64,000 nt of DNA from Gracilibacillus suaedae. GTDB taxonomy: Bacteria; Bacillota; Bacilli; Bacillales; Amphibacillaceae. Location of the stretch: contig NZ_JAGFVL010000062.1 in the NCBI RefSeq assembly GCF_017599345.1, forward strand, positions 62,001-126,000, in the 5' to 3' direction. Shown here one piece after another: positions 48,235 to 57,239 of the stretch. How positions within the stretch are numbered: the stretch's first letter is position 1; every line of letters starts with the position of its first letter. The notes beneath the pieces were generated by a model. It had not been told where the DNA came from. It did no database searches and worked only from the letters and a program-made list of their open reading frames with translations. A program made the position numbers and the translations under genes.

Positions 48235-50007
48235 TTAATAGATACCTTTTTGTTCCAAGATGGATTTTGTAATGTCAGCAGCTACACTGCCTTTAGCATT
48301 ATGGTTGTTTTCGATATTGGTTGCAAAGAAAAAGGTGTTGCGCTTCGTTTCCACATATCCTATGAACCAGCCGTTTACATTTTTATCGTTGATTGTTCCT
48401 GTACCGGTTTTTCCGTAAAGTGTTACATGGTCTTTCGTCTCTAGCTTGAGGGCATCTTTTATTAATGCAACATTATTCTCATTAAATCCAAATTGGTTGG
48501 TATAAAAGTCTTTAAGAGTCTGAACCTGTTCAATCGGAGAGATTTTTAATGAAGATTCTAGCCAATAGTCTTCTATTCTACCAGACACATTTTGATTTCC
48601 GTATTTTATTTTTTCAAAATTTGCTTGGATTCTTTCTTTCCCTATTTTTTTATCTAGCTCTTGAAAGTACCAAGTCACGGAATTCCCCATTGCAGTAAAT
48701 AAATTTTGATTTTGGTTCCAGAGATCGTGTGGATAAGTTTTTTCATCCCACTCCATAGAGGTATGCTGTGGTGTAATCACACCAGATTCCAAAGCGAATA
48801 ACGCACTGTACACTTTATACGTGGAATTCGGTGAAACTCGTAACACACTTTTGTCTTTATTATAGATAAGGTATCGAGCTTTCTGCAAATCATAGAGTAC
48901 AAAGCTACCATCATATCCATTAAAAAATGTGCTTAAATCCTCATACACAGTCTGCTTATTATCAAAATTGATCCGATCCACACCATAAGGCATTGCAGAA
49001 ACAACTAGGACTTGACTCACAACCATTCCTGTTAGCAGTATAAAGATTACGATGCTTTTCAGTTTTAAAAGCTTTGATTCCGTTGTGAATGTTGCAATCG
49101 ATTTAATCCTTTTTTTTAATTGCTGTTTGGAGCTAGTGAGCTGGCTAGCTATTGCGAACTTGCCTTGAAGCAAGGATTTATTAGCGAACTTAATGATTGT
49201 GTTTCCGTATGCTGCATAATGATTTTGACCGAGCACTTTTAAAACGGCGCTGTCACAGGCTATTTCACGGTCTAATCGCATTTCCCTAAATGCAATCCAG
49301 ATTAATGGGTTATACCAGTACAAAATCTGGAACAGGACAACTAAGTAATTCGTAGCAATGTCTTTGTTTTTATAGTGACTTAATTCATGTAACAAAATGT
49401 ATTTCAAATCATCCTTGGAGAGCCATGTTTCAGCATCACACGGCAAAACAATGTAGGTTTTGAAAATGCCGAATGTCAGTGGAGACTTAATAAGTGGTGA
49501 ATTCACTAACACAAGCTTTCGAGAGATACGGAGGATCTGTTTGCACTGTTTGAATACTCTCTGAATCTCTTCATTTTCTACGATATATGTGGATTTTTTT
49601 ATTCGTTGTAGTTTCATCCATGCGTGAATCGTTAAAACAATCATCACTAGCATACCTGTAATCCATATAATGGTGATGAATTGATTGAATAATGTTAAGT
49701 CAAATCGGTTTACGGAGATAGATAAATCCTGCATCCAATTTCCTCCTCCGTCTGTTACGAGATTTGCTGTTGAGATATTAGATGAGGCTGGAATGCTGTT
49801 TTGATTCTTATTCCAAGTTAGCTTGGTTCCTAAATTTAATAAATATGTTGGAAGTAATGGTATGGTTAATGCAGTTAGTAAAATAAACCATAAATTGTAT
49901 TGCCATTTAGATGATAATTGGTTGTTAAAAATCTTTCGGATCAGCATGATAACAATGACCGCAAAAGAAGATATAACCATATTTTCGACCAGGTGGAGGA
50001 CCGACAT
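48235..50007 (-). CDS. blaR1: BlaR1 beta-lactam sensor and transducer
   Basis: 590 residues. The N-terminal half has membrane helices and an M56 metalloprotease with the zinc motif HELSH at 207-211; the extracellular C-terminal domain is penicillin-binding, with the acylated Ser in STYK (395-398), SVT near 443 and KTG at 533-535. Acylation by a beta-lactam activates the protease and leads to loss of BlaI repression. AAGGAGATG stands ten bases before the ATG. It lies downstream of bla and upstream of blaI on the same strand, so bla-blaR1-blaI could be one unit. Confidence 0.95.
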   Translation of the reverse strand: MSVLHLVENMVISSFAVIVIMLIRKIFNNQLSSKWQYNLWFILLTALTIPLLPTYLLNLGTKLTWNKNQNSIPASSNISTANLVTDGGGNWMQDLSISVNRFDLTLFNQFITIIWITGMLVMIVLTIHAWMKLQRIKKSTYIVENEEIQRVFKQCKQILRISRKLVLVNSPLIKSPLTFGIFKTYIVLPCDAETWLSKDDLKYILLHELSHYKNKDIATNYLVVLFQILYWYNPLIWIAFREMRLDREIACDSAVLKVLGQNHYAAYGNTIIKFANKSLLQGKFAIASQLTSSKQQLKKRIKSIATFTTESKLLKLKSIVIFILLTGMVVSQVLVVSAMPYGVDRINFDNKQTVYEDLSTFFNGYDGSFVLYDLQKARYLIYNKDKSVLRVSPNSTYKVYSALFALESGVITPQHTSMEWDEKTYPHDLWNQNQNLFTAMGNSVTWYFQELDKKIGKERIQANFEKIKYGNQNVSGRIEDYWLESSLKISPIEQVQTLKDFYTNQFGFNENNVALIKDALKLETKDHVTLYGKTGTGTINDKNVNGWFIGYVETKRNTFFFATNIENNHNAKGSVAADITKSILEQKGIY

Positions 50008-50162
50008 CTTACTTCATCTCCTTAAGCGCGAAGTTGTAACTTAATTTTACCATAGGTTTTTAACACGAGACTGGGATAAAAGAGTAATTAGATAGGAAAA
50101 ATCCGAACATGAAAGTCCACATACCGCTTCGGCAAAATTTTTCGCTTTCCGCGGGCGATCTT

Positions 50163-50202
50163 CAGCTAACTGTGTGAAGAAAACACTTCACACAGTTAGC
50201 TG
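50163..50202. repeat. 17-bp perfect palindrome between bla and blaR1
   Basis: CAGCTAACTGTGTGAAG (50163-50179) and CTTCACACAGTTAGCTG (50186-50202) pair perfectly with a six-base loop. Without a T-run it is not a standard terminator. The flanking words (TTTCGCTTTCCGCGGGCGAT) recur in intergenic elements of Bacillaceae, so this is probably a small repeat element. Confidence 0.6.
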
Positions 50203-50253
50203 AGGCCCGTGTTCGTCATGAAGATGCCTGCCTTCATGTGTGCTCCTGTTTTT

Positions 50254-51177
50254 TTATTTTAAAGCATTGATTATGACTTCAGTAGCCTTTGCAACTATCT
50301 CATCATCATATTCTGCATCCTTAGTGTCATGACGGGACATCACTGCAATGACGATTGGTTCTCTGTTTGGTGGCCAAACAATGCCAATGTCATTTCTTGT
50401 GCCGTAACTTGCGGCCCCGCTTTTGTCTCCGACGATCCACCCATCAGGTAGGCCTGCACGAATTAGTTTATCACCTGTAACATTACCTTTCATCCAATCC
50501 ATAAGCAACTCCCGTTTATCATGGGGAAGGAAATCATCCAGTGCGATTTTCTTCAGATTAGTAGCCATAGCTTTCGGGGTGCTCGTATCACTTTTATTTT
50601 CTGGTGTGAATTCATTTAATTCGGTTTCGTATCGTTCGGGTTTGGTAACTTCATCACCGATGTCTCGTAGTAAGGCATGCCCGAACTCATCAGGGCCACC
50701 CAGTTCCTCGAGTAATAGATTTCCAGCGGTGTTGTCACTCTTTCTAATGGCGGCCTCACTAATCTCTAACAGAGTCATTCCGGTATCCACGTGATTCTCG
50801 GTAACTGGAGAATAAGTAACCAAATCATTCTTACTGTACGTAATGACTTTTTCAAGATCTTGGATTTCATTGTGCTTCAGCAAGATTGCTGCCGCTAGTA
50901 CTTTAAAAGTAGATGCATAGGCGAAACGCACGTCAGGATTGTATTCAACAATTTGATTCTTACCCGTATCGAATGCATATACGCCGAGTTGAGCTTCAAA
51001 TTCATCCTCGAGTTGGGCAAATTCTTCATCTTTATTGATGGTGTGCTCGGTGTCGGTTTCCTTGTAGGTTGATTTATCCGTTTTATTGTCAGTGTTAGTA
51101 CATGCGGTGAGTATTGTTAGAGCTAACAATACTATGTACAATAAAAACTTGCTGGATTGGTAATTGATTTTTCTCAT
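50254..51177 (-). CDS. bla: class A beta-lactamase
   Basis: 307 residues with the full class A set: STFK at 89-92 (nucleophile Ser), SDN at 147-149, the omega-loop ETELN at 184-188 (general base Glu) and KSG at 252-254. The N-terminus (LLYIVLLALTILTAC) carries a lipobox, so the enzyme is probably a membrane-attached lipoprotein outside the cell, as in other Bacillus penicillinases. The linker after it is rich in Thr, Asp and Lys. It hydrolyses penicillins and perhaps early cephalosporins. Two BlaI operators sit upstream. Confidence 0.96.
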   Translation of the reverse strand: MRKINYQSSKFLLYIVLLALTILTACTNTDNKTDKSTYKETDTEHTINKDEEFAQLEDEFEAQLGVYAFDTGKNQIVEYNPDVRFAYASTFKVLAAAILLKHNEIQDLEKVITYSKNDLVTYSPVTENHVDTGMTLLEISEAAIRKSDNTAGNLLLEELGGPDEFGHALLRDIGDEVTKPERYETELNEFTPENKSDTSTPKAMATNLKKIALDDFLPHDKRELLMDWMKGNVTGDKLIRAGLPDGWIVGDKSGAASYGTRNDIGIVWPPNREPIVIAVMSRHDTKDAEYDDEIVAKATEVIINALK

Positions 51178-51275
51178 ACGATACCTTCTTTTCTCTAGAA
51201 TAAAATTTTACATAATGATTTTCTCCGTTATTGACTTTTAATTGTAAGCATATATTCCCCCTTTCTATTAAACGG

Positions 51276-51308
51276 ATTACAACTGTAGTATAATATTACA
51301 TCTGTAAT
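51276..51308. promoter_or_regulatory. twin BlaI operators in front of bla
   Basis: ATTACAACTGTAGT (51276-51289) and ATTACATCTGTAAT (51295-51308) each contain the TACA-N2-TGTA dyad of BlaI/MecI operators, 19 bases centre to centre. They bracket the likely -10 region of the minus-strand bla promoter. No comparable pair is seen before blaR1. Confidence 0.85.
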
Positions 51309-51333
51309 CATAGAAAATCAACTATAAATATTG

Positions 51334-51374
51334 ATAAAAAAAGAACAACTGCTCATTGATTAGAGTAGTTGTTT
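51334..51374 (-). terminator. minus-strand terminator after the DHFR/RibD-like gene
   Basis: On the minus strand AACAACTACTC pairs with GAGCAGTTGTT across eight bases and is followed by CTTTTTTT. It insulates the bla promoter from the gene upstream. Confidence 0.75.
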
Positions 51375-51393
51375 AGTTGCTTAATCTTATAAT

Positions 51394-51810
51394 TTACTTT
51401 TTAGTTTCATAATGTAATTCAATAAATTGATTAAATTGCTTCGTTCCTTTCAAGGAAAGCTCTAAATGGTGATTTCCTTCTTTAAATAAAGGGATTCCGT
51501 TACCTAGTATAGTTGGTGCAACGGTTATCACAAATTCATCGACTAATCCCTCTTGAATGAAGGAGTTTAACAGTTCACCTCCACCAACTAACCAAATGTT
51601 ACTACCGTTTTTGTTTTTAAGTTTGTTAACAAATGGAGCTAAATCATCATTCACAAAATTTACATTTTCGGTATCTTCATAAAGAGATCTAGTAAACACA
51701 TAACATTCTTTGTTTTTATATGGGAACTCCTCTAAGTCTTGTTTCATAACCCAATCGTAGGTTCGTTTTCCCATTAGGATTTGCAAATAAGATAAAGGTC
51801 GTTTCGCCAA
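51394..51810 (-). pseudogene. 5'-truncated dihydrofolate reductase/RibD C-terminal-domain family gene
   Basis: The open frame encodes ILMGKRTYDWVMKQ, PYKNKECYVFTRS, IWLVGGGELLNSFIQEGLVD and VAPTILGNGIPLF, clear blocks of the RibD-C/YwjB type of DHFR-like proteins. The usual N-terminal part (the SLDGYIA strand and about 50 residues) is missing. Upstream the frame gives unrelated residues (IQLYLEDH), and only a TTG at 51810 without a ribosome site could serve as start. I take it as a truncated, probably inactive gene, although a short product cannot be excluded. A terminator follows it. Confidence 0.6.
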
Positions 51811-51840
51811 ATGATCTTCCAGATAAAGTTGTATCGTTAG

Positions 51841-52167
51841 CCAAGTCCGTTATTGATTTTTACAATCATGAATAAAATATCTTTATTGAATAGCTAAACA
51901 GTACCTTAACAATTCCTCCATTAAAATTACATCATGTTAAAATAAAGTTTGGTTAAAAACAGCCTCATCCATTCGTATTTTACGGCAATAAAGAAGAATC
52001 CATTTTAACAAAGATTAAGCAAAATGGTTTCTTCCCCAGTATAATTAAATGATGATTTTATAAATAGGTTTGGTTATTTTCCTCCTTTGACACTTTTGAA
52101 ATAGTGTCCGTTTTGACAAACTCCAGAGCATGATGTTCGTTCCCATTTCTACCTGTATTTAAGAGCG
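51841..52167. other. intergenic stretch without a clear gene
   Basis: Nothing convincing is found. On the minus strand, right after the SDR gene, one frame stays open for about 50 codons (it includes WRVSTDYFLALLNTGRNGNE) and ends near 52061. It has no ATG or ribosome site and partly overlaps the SDR end. It may be a chance frame or the tail of a lost gene. Confidence 0.35.
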
Positions 52168-52962
52168 CTAGAAAATAGTCGGTACTAACCCGCCATCCAT
52201 CCGAATTGGAGACCCTTTAAATGCGGATGCATAAGGACTACTGACAAATGTAGCTAGCCTACCTATCTCAGTTGGTCTAATAAATCGTTGTATTTCAGAT
52301 TGAGGCAAGTTTGCAGTCATAAATTCCTTCTCCTTCTCTGAAAAGGACATATCTTTAGCAGCGTACATACCCTCAATGATTTGATGCACATTTTCAGAGA
52401 GTGTAGGTCCTGGCATGATCGTATTGACTGTAACTTCTTTTCCTAGTGTTAATTTAGATAAACTTTTTGACAATGATAATAACATTGATTTTGTCATACC
52501 ATATTGAGGCATTTGTCCTGAAGGCATAATGGCTTCCTCACTCGCAATAAAGATAATTCGTCCGAAATTATTGTTCAACATTTTAGGTAAATAAAATTTG
52601 GATAATCCATTTGCTGCAAGGACATTTGTACGGAAATATTTCTCCCATACTTCATCGTCAACGTCCTCATATTGCATTATCTCATAAATACCCATATTGT
52701 TAACTAATATATCAATATTGGGATATTTTTGGAATAAGTCTTCTCGTTGTTGAATATCCACAATATCAGCTGCAGCATTTTGAGGAGAGGTAGTTGGGAA
52801 ATCTGTTTTAATCTCATTTACAATTCGTTCTACCTCTGCATAATCTCGTCCATTAATAAGGACATTAACACCTTCTTTGGCAAGTTCTATAGCAATTGCT
52901 CTACCTATACCTTTCGTTGATCCAGTAACTAAGGCCGTTTTGTTAGCTAATCCCATATCCAT
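52168..52962 (-). CDS. SDR family oxidoreductase
   Basis: 264 residues, classical short-chain dehydrogenase/reductase fold: cofactor motif TALVTGSTKGIGRAIAIELA near residue 9, NNMGIYE near 92, and catalytic Ser and YxxxK in IIFIASEEAIMPSGQMPQYG then MTKSM near 144-164. The frame is open to 52998, but ATG 52962 has AAAAGGAG nine bases upstream and gives the family-like start MDMGLANKTALVTG. It lies 38 bp after the AraC regulator on the same strand and may be its target. The substrate is unknown. Confidence 0.92.
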   Translation of the reverse strand: MDMGLANKTALVTGSTKGIGRAIAIELAKEGVNVLINGRDYAEVERIVNEIKTDFPTTSPQNAAADIVDIQQREDLFQKYPNIDILVNNMGIYEIMQYEDVDDEVWEKYFRTNVLAANGLSKFYLPKMLNNNFGRIIFIASEEAIMPSGQMPQYGMTKSMLLSLSKSLSKLTLGKEVTVNTIMPGPTLSENVHQIIEGMYAAKDMSFSEKEKEFMTANLPQSEIQRFIRPTEIGRLATFVSSPYASAFKGSPIRMDGGLVPTIF

Positions 52963-53000
52963 AATCCATTTCTCCTTTTTATTTATAGTTGAAAGCATGG

Positions 53001-54014
53001 TCAGTTTATCGAGTTTGTATCCAAATATTTAGCACGCCAATTTGAAGGGGTAACTCCCTCCCAAAGCCTAAAGGCTCGATAGAACGAGTTTTGGTCCTCA
53101 TATCCAATCAGGAAGGCTACTTCACTAATATCGAGCGAGGGATTTGCTAAGTACTCTCGTGCCTGCTCTTGTCGAACTTGTGTCAACAGATGATTGAAGC
53201 TTGTTCCTTCGTCATGAAGACGGCGCTGCAAAGTACGATTGCTTATCCCCAATTCGCCTGAAACCGTCTGAATGTTGAAACATCCTCCTGCAAGGCTACG
53301 TTTCATGATCCACTTGACCATCTCGGTAATGGAGTTGCTACGTTGATGACCATTTAATGATTGGTCCAATACAGGAGTCAGAACCTCAAGCAATTCTTCG
53401 TTATACGAGACAAAGGGGTGGTGAAGGTCACTTCTATGGAGCGTAATTTTGTTACTTCTTCCGCCAATTTGGACACGGCATCCGAAGTAAGCTTCAAGTA
53501 ATTGAACGTCGCCTATGAGATGCGGGAATTCGACAGATTTCGCTGTCAATGGCTGACCAGCTCCCCGCCGTCCTAACTCCAAAAGAAATGCAAGCGTGAT
53601 ACCAATCAACATTGCGGGACCCGACTGCTCTGTATATAACCATTTTAGTTCAATAGTACAGTCATCACCTTCCTCTGTGATAAGTAAGCTTTCGGGGGGA
53701 CACAGCCGTTTATATCGGGCCATACGTGTTAGTGCGTCGCGGTAGTCACGAGCGTGGTAAGCTGCTAGAACGGTTGGTGGAAAATGTACTGTTTCGAAGC
53801 CGGTCGTTAGCTTGATGATTCCGTTGGCAGTATCACCTATGATATCGGAATAAGACTGCCAAATGGAGATATATTGTGGGACGGTGACAACTGCTTCATT
53901 AATAATAGTGAGTGGAAGTCCAGCTTTACGAACCACTTCTTCGGGCGCAATCCCCAATTGACGTAATCCTGTCCAAAATCCTGCCGGGAATCTAATACGA
54001 GTATAAGCTGCCAT
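53001..54014 (-). CDS. AraC family transcriptional regulator
   Basis: 337 residues. The C-terminal 100 residues hold the two helix-turn-helix units of the family (IQTVSGELGISNRTLQRRLH and ISEVAFLIGYEDQNSFYRAF), with the ending EGVTPSNWRAKY. The N-terminal 200 residues match the arabinose-binding-like domain (PF12625 type) of the OruR/ArgR-like branch, which is more common in proteobacteria and uncommon in Bacillaceae. It probably senses a small molecule. The SDR gene next to it on the same strand is the natural candidate target. Confidence 0.9.
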   Translation of the reverse strand: MAAYTRIRFPAGFWTGLRQLGIAPEEVVRKAGLPLTIINEAVVTVPQYISIWQSYSDIIGDTANGIIKLTTGFETVHFPPTVLAAYHARDYRDALTRMARYKRLCPPESLLITEEGDDCTIELKWLYTEQSGPAMLIGITLAFLLELGRRGAGQPLTAKSVEFPHLIGDVQLLEAYFGCRVQIGGRSNKITLHRSDLHHPFVSYNEELLEVLTPVLDQSLNGHQRSNSITEMVKWIMKRSLAGGCFNIQTVSGELGISNRTLQRRLHDEGTSFNHLLTQVRQEQAREYLANPSLDISEVAFLIGYEDQNSFYRAFRLWEGVTPSNWRAKYLDTNSIN

Positions 54015-54632
54015 TTTTAAAGCCCCTTCCTTAGCTATCTAAACATTCACAAGATTTGAGTGAATCTGCCTTGTTGACAGGATAGTTACTATATTACCAA
54101 TCGAATGTCGCTTTGTAACTAGCAAAAGACGCCATTTCACTAACTATTTGCGTCAGAGATAAAGCCCTTTGTTGATATAATCTTTATTTTTTCGCTCTCT
54201 CTAACATTATGTTTTGCTCTGTTAAATAAACTATAGCAACGTTTATTCAGTATTCCTTGTTTTAATCTTTACCATTGCTTCTGTACCTGCTACACACCAA
54301 TACATCATGCGTTTTTTATCCGGTAGGTTACATGTCGTTGCTGAGATTTCATCGCCCTTACACTTCTTGCGTTTGGAGGCGTCTGTTGAGGAAAGGAATA
54401 TATGATATATGTTGAACATGCTGATGAGACGGTTTGGGGAAATAAAATATCTTCAACCAAAAGTGGAGAAATGAAATTGGAAGGGAAAGAGGCACTTATC
54501 AAATAAGTGTTTCTCTTCCTTGAATAAAGGCGTATATCCAAGGAAGAGCGGTCATCGACTCAAGTGCACAGTGATGCGGGTGACCTAATGCTAGATAAGT
54601 TTCTCTTTATCAGGATGGCGCTCTTAATAGAT
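54015..54632. other. 600-bp intergenic stretch without a gene
   Basis: No supported frame. A long imperfect hairpin lies at 54479-54521: GGAAGGGAAAGAGGCACTTA pairs with TAAGTGTTTCTCTTCC around a short loop. It could end minus-strand transcription of the aminotransferase gene, although the T-run is poor. Its words resemble those at 40420-40460. Confidence 0.45.
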
Positions 54633-55820
54633 TTAGAATAAAGATAACTTCCCAATCCGATCACACGCTTCACGTAGACGGTCAGGTTCAGCCAATAACC
54701 CAATGCGGACATATCCTTCACCTGAAGCTCCAAACCCATTTCCAGGAGCAACGACGACATGTGCTTTTTCTAATAGAAGGTTTGCAAAGGATTCTGACGT
54801 GTATCCCTTTGGAGTTGGCATCCATACAAAGAATGATCCGTTCGCTGTACCACCATGCCAACCAATTTTCTCTGCTTGTTGTAAGAAGGCATCCCTTCTT
54901 TGCTGATAGGTATTGTTTAATTCCGCTATGGCACTCTTGCCTTTGTCTAGTGCGGTTTTTGCAGCGGATTGAATGGCGCCGAAAATACTGACATAATAGT
55001 GGTCCTGAATTAATTCAATCGCTTTAATAACAGAAGGGTTTCCGACAGCAAAGGCGACACGCCATCCAGCCATATTAAATGTTTTGGATAAGGTATACAT
55101 TTCGATGCCAACCTCTTTTGCCCCTTCTGATTGTAAGAAACTTTGTGGTTTTTCCTCTTCAAATCCAATCGCTCCATATGCAAAATCATGGACGACACAA
55201 ATCTGATTTTGTTTGGCTACCTCAATCGTATCATCAAAGAAATTCTTTGTTGCAGTAGCAGCTGTTGGATTGTTCGGATAATTTAAAAACATTAATTTTG
55301 CATCTGCTAAGTCTACCTCTGAAATCTGTTGATAATCAGGTAAAAAATGATTCTCTTCTTTTAACGGCATATGGATAGGGATAGCATCCGTTAAGGCAAT
55401 ACCTGACATATAATCTGGATAGCCAGGGTCAGGTACTAATACCTTTTCTTTAGGATTTAAGAGACATTGACTAATTTCCACTAGCCCAGTTTTAGATCCG
55501 AACATGATCGCCACTTCTCTATTCGGATCAATATTTACGTGATACTCTCTTTGATAAAAGTCAGCTACTGCTTCTTTTAAAAAAGGATACCCTTGAAATG
55601 GAGAGTACTTATGAAACTTATGATTTTGACTAGCCTCTTGTAGTGCTTCTACAATAAAATCAGGTGTTGGTAAATCAGGATTACCTTGACCAAGATTAAT
55701 GACATCATGCCCTTCTTTTATTAATGCTTGTGTTGTTTTTACTAACTTTGCAAAAAATTGTTCTGGTAATCTTTTTAATGCATGGGATTGTTCGAACTCT
55801 ATCATTTCATCACGCTCCAT
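54633..55820 (-). CDS. mtnE: MtnE/YkrV-like PLP-dependent aminotransferase
   Basis: 395 residues, fold-type I aminotransferase. The start (FEQSHALKRLPEQFFAKLVK) and many inner blocks closely resemble B. subtilis YkrV (MtnE), as remembered. MtnE transaminates 2-keto-4-methylthiobutyrate to methionine in the salvage pathway. INLGQGNPDLPTP near residue 42 and the PLP Lys in YTLSKTFNMAGWRVAFA near 237 are seen. The frame is open to 55898, but ATG 55820 with AAAGGA fits. It overlaps the end of the dehydrogenase gene by 11 bases, so the two are coupled. Context (methionine transporter, SAM riboswitch) supports the role. Confidence 0.82.
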   Translation of the reverse strand: MERDEMIEFEQSHALKRLPEQFFAKLVKTTQALIKEGHDVINLGQGNPDLPTPDFIVEALQEASQNHKFHKYSPFQGYPFLKEAVADFYQREYHVNIDPNREVAIMFGSKTGLVEISQCLLNPKEKVLVPDPGYPDYMSGIALTDAIPIHMPLKEENHFLPDYQQISEVDLADAKLMFLNYPNNPTAATATKNFFDDTIEVAKQNQICVVHDFAYGAIGFEEEKPQSFLQSEGAKEVGIEMYTLSKTFNMAGWRVAFAVGNPSVIKAIELIQDHYYVSIFGAIQSAAKTALDKGKSAIAELNNTYQQRRDAFLQQAEKIGWHGGTANGSFFVWMPTPKGYTSESFANLLLEKAHVVVAPGNGFGASGEGYVRIGLLAEPDRLREACDRIGKLSLF

Positions 55821-56910
55821 TTTGGTTCCTTTCGTTATTTCGAATGAATTCTTCCAATCGAAATACAGCTTCTCGCACAACTTGGGGGTCCGACACATTC
55901 ATAAAATGGATCGATTCTTTAGGTTTCGTAGCACCTTTACTTAATAAGTCAACTTTTTCCTCTGTAATTTCTGTAACACCGATATCATGAAGACTAGTTG
56001 GTAGTTGTAAACGCTGATAGAAAGGAAGTAATTTTTTGACTTCATCTAGTCTTTTTTCAATCGCTAATTGAACGAGAACACCGTAAGCAACTTTGTCGCC
56101 ATGTAAGGTATCATGTGTTTCAGCGAGGTGCGTTAGACCGTTATGGATCGAATGAGCCCCAGATACTCTACCATAATGATCACCAAAGCCGCCAACCATT
56201 CCACCTGCCATTATGATCGTTTCTATCGAACGTAAAAAGGAATGATTATACGATTGTTGGTCAATTGCTGCTAGTGCCTCTTCGCCCTCATCGATCAGAA
56301 CATCACGACAAAGCTTTGCTGCGTGTAATGCAATATCTAATGAAACAGGCTTCTCTGGTAATTCACGTGTTAAAACATCTGCTTCATACCATTTCGCGAT
56401 TGTATCCCCTATTCCAGCGCGGAAATAGGCTCTTGGCGAGTCCAAAATCACGTTAGGATCTACTAATAACATATAAGTGCTACGGTTGAAGATAATATAT
56501 TCTTGAAAGTTGCCATTGTGATCATAGAAGACCGATAGTGGTGTCCAGGGTGCGCAATTCGATGCTAACGTAGGTATTAAAATAGTTGGTAAGGTTAATC
56601 GGTCTCCACATGCTTTGGCAATGTCTAATATTTTTCCGCCACCGATACCGATCACAGCTGTTGTTTCTGATTTAGTTAACTTCGCAATTCGCTCTACTTC
56701 ATGGTGTGAACACTCTCCGTGATAAGCAATAAATTGGCAAGGTAATGCAGGATTTGCAAAATAAGTTTTTACTTTTGTCCATGATTGGTCGCCATGAATC
56801 ACCAGTATTTGTTCGAATTTGTGTTTTTGTAATAAATCAAATAAATCATGTAATATACCATTTCGGCATTGATAGTAGTTAGGTGCTCCTTTGATATGTA
56901 ATGTATCCAT
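55810..56910 (-). CDS. iron-containing alcohol/glycerol dehydrogenase family protein (HcxA-like)
   Basis: 366 residues of the glycerol-dehydrogenase type: NAD motif VIGIGGGKILDIAKACG near residue 85, TLASNCAPWTPLSVFYD near 116 and metal-binding His in VSGAHSIHNGLTHLAETHDTLHGD near 240. E. coli HcxA (YbdH), which reduces 2-oxo acids including the methionine keto acid, is of this type, and its gene stands next to a methionine aminotransferase gene (YbdL). The same pairing here suggests a hydroxy/keto acid dehydrogenase rather than a glycerol enzyme (inference). The frame is open to 56952; ATG 56910 has GAGGTG. Divergent from the SAM-riboswitch operon. Confidence 0.85.
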   Translation of the reverse strand: MDTLHIKGAPNYYQCRNGILHDLFDLLQKHKFEQILVIHGDQSWTKVKTYFANPALPCQFIAYHGECSHHEVERIAKLTKSETTAVIGIGGGKILDIAKACGDRLTLPTILIPTLASNCAPWTPLSVFYDHNGNFQEYIIFNRSTYMLLVDPNVILDSPRAYFRAGIGDTIAKWYEADVLTRELPEKPVSLDIALHAAKLCRDVLIDEGEEALAAIDQQSYNHSFLRSIETIIMAGGMVGGFGDHYGRVSGAHSIHNGLTHLAETHDTLHGDKVAYGVLVQLAIEKRLDEVKKLLPFYQRLQLPTSLHDIGVTEITEEKVDLLSKGATKPKESIHFMNVSDPQVVREAVFRLEEFIRNNERNQNGA

Positions 56911-56996
56911 CTCTTCACCTCGATGATTGTGATATGGTAAGAAGTATGCCATTTGAACAGGTAAGTGTCAATCTAAATTGAATTTTCTGAAAAAGG

Positions 56997-57025
56997 TTGA
57001 CTTATATACTTTAGTTCGCTATACT
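56997..57025 (+). promoter_or_regulatory. sigma-A promoter of the met operon
   Basis: TTGACT (56997-57002), 17-base spacer, TATACT (57020-57025), about 26 bases before the riboswitch. Confidence 0.8.
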
Positions 57026-57050
57026 CATTAGCATAAAAAATTGAATGATT

Positions 57051-57159
57051 CTTATCGCGAGTGGCGGAGGGACTGGCCCAATGAAACCCGGCAACCATCT
57101 ATCCTTCAATAGAAAGGTGCTAAATCCAGCAAACAGTTGAACTGTTTGGGAGATAAGAG
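57051..57159 (+). ncRNA. SAM-I (S-box) riboswitch
   Basis: CTTATC at the 5' end pairs with GATAAG at the 3' end (P1). Between them are GGCGGAGGGACTGGCCC, ATGAAACCCGGCAACC and AAGGTGCTAAATCCAGCAAA, the conserved core of the S-box. It should sense S-adenosylmethionine and shut the metQNP operon when it is abundant. Confidence 0.96.
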
Positions 57160-57172
57160 AAAAACTATGAAA

Positions 57173-57215
57173 ATAGGATTCTCTATCTCAAAAGAAGATA
57201 GGGATTTTTTAATGG
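57173..57215 (+). terminator. expression platform terminator of the SAM riboswitch
   Basis: ATTCTCTATCT and AGATAGGGAT form the terminator stem with a T-run after it. GAGATAAGAGA at the end of the aptamer can instead pair with TCTCTATCTC in the first arm: this is the antiterminator used without SAM. Confidence 0.9.
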
Positions 57216-57239
57216 AAAATTATATGAGGGGGATACAAC

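Noticed and set aside
54305-54541. 78-residue minus-strand frame
   Set aside because: No ribosome site, low-complexity composition, and it includes part of a long hairpin.
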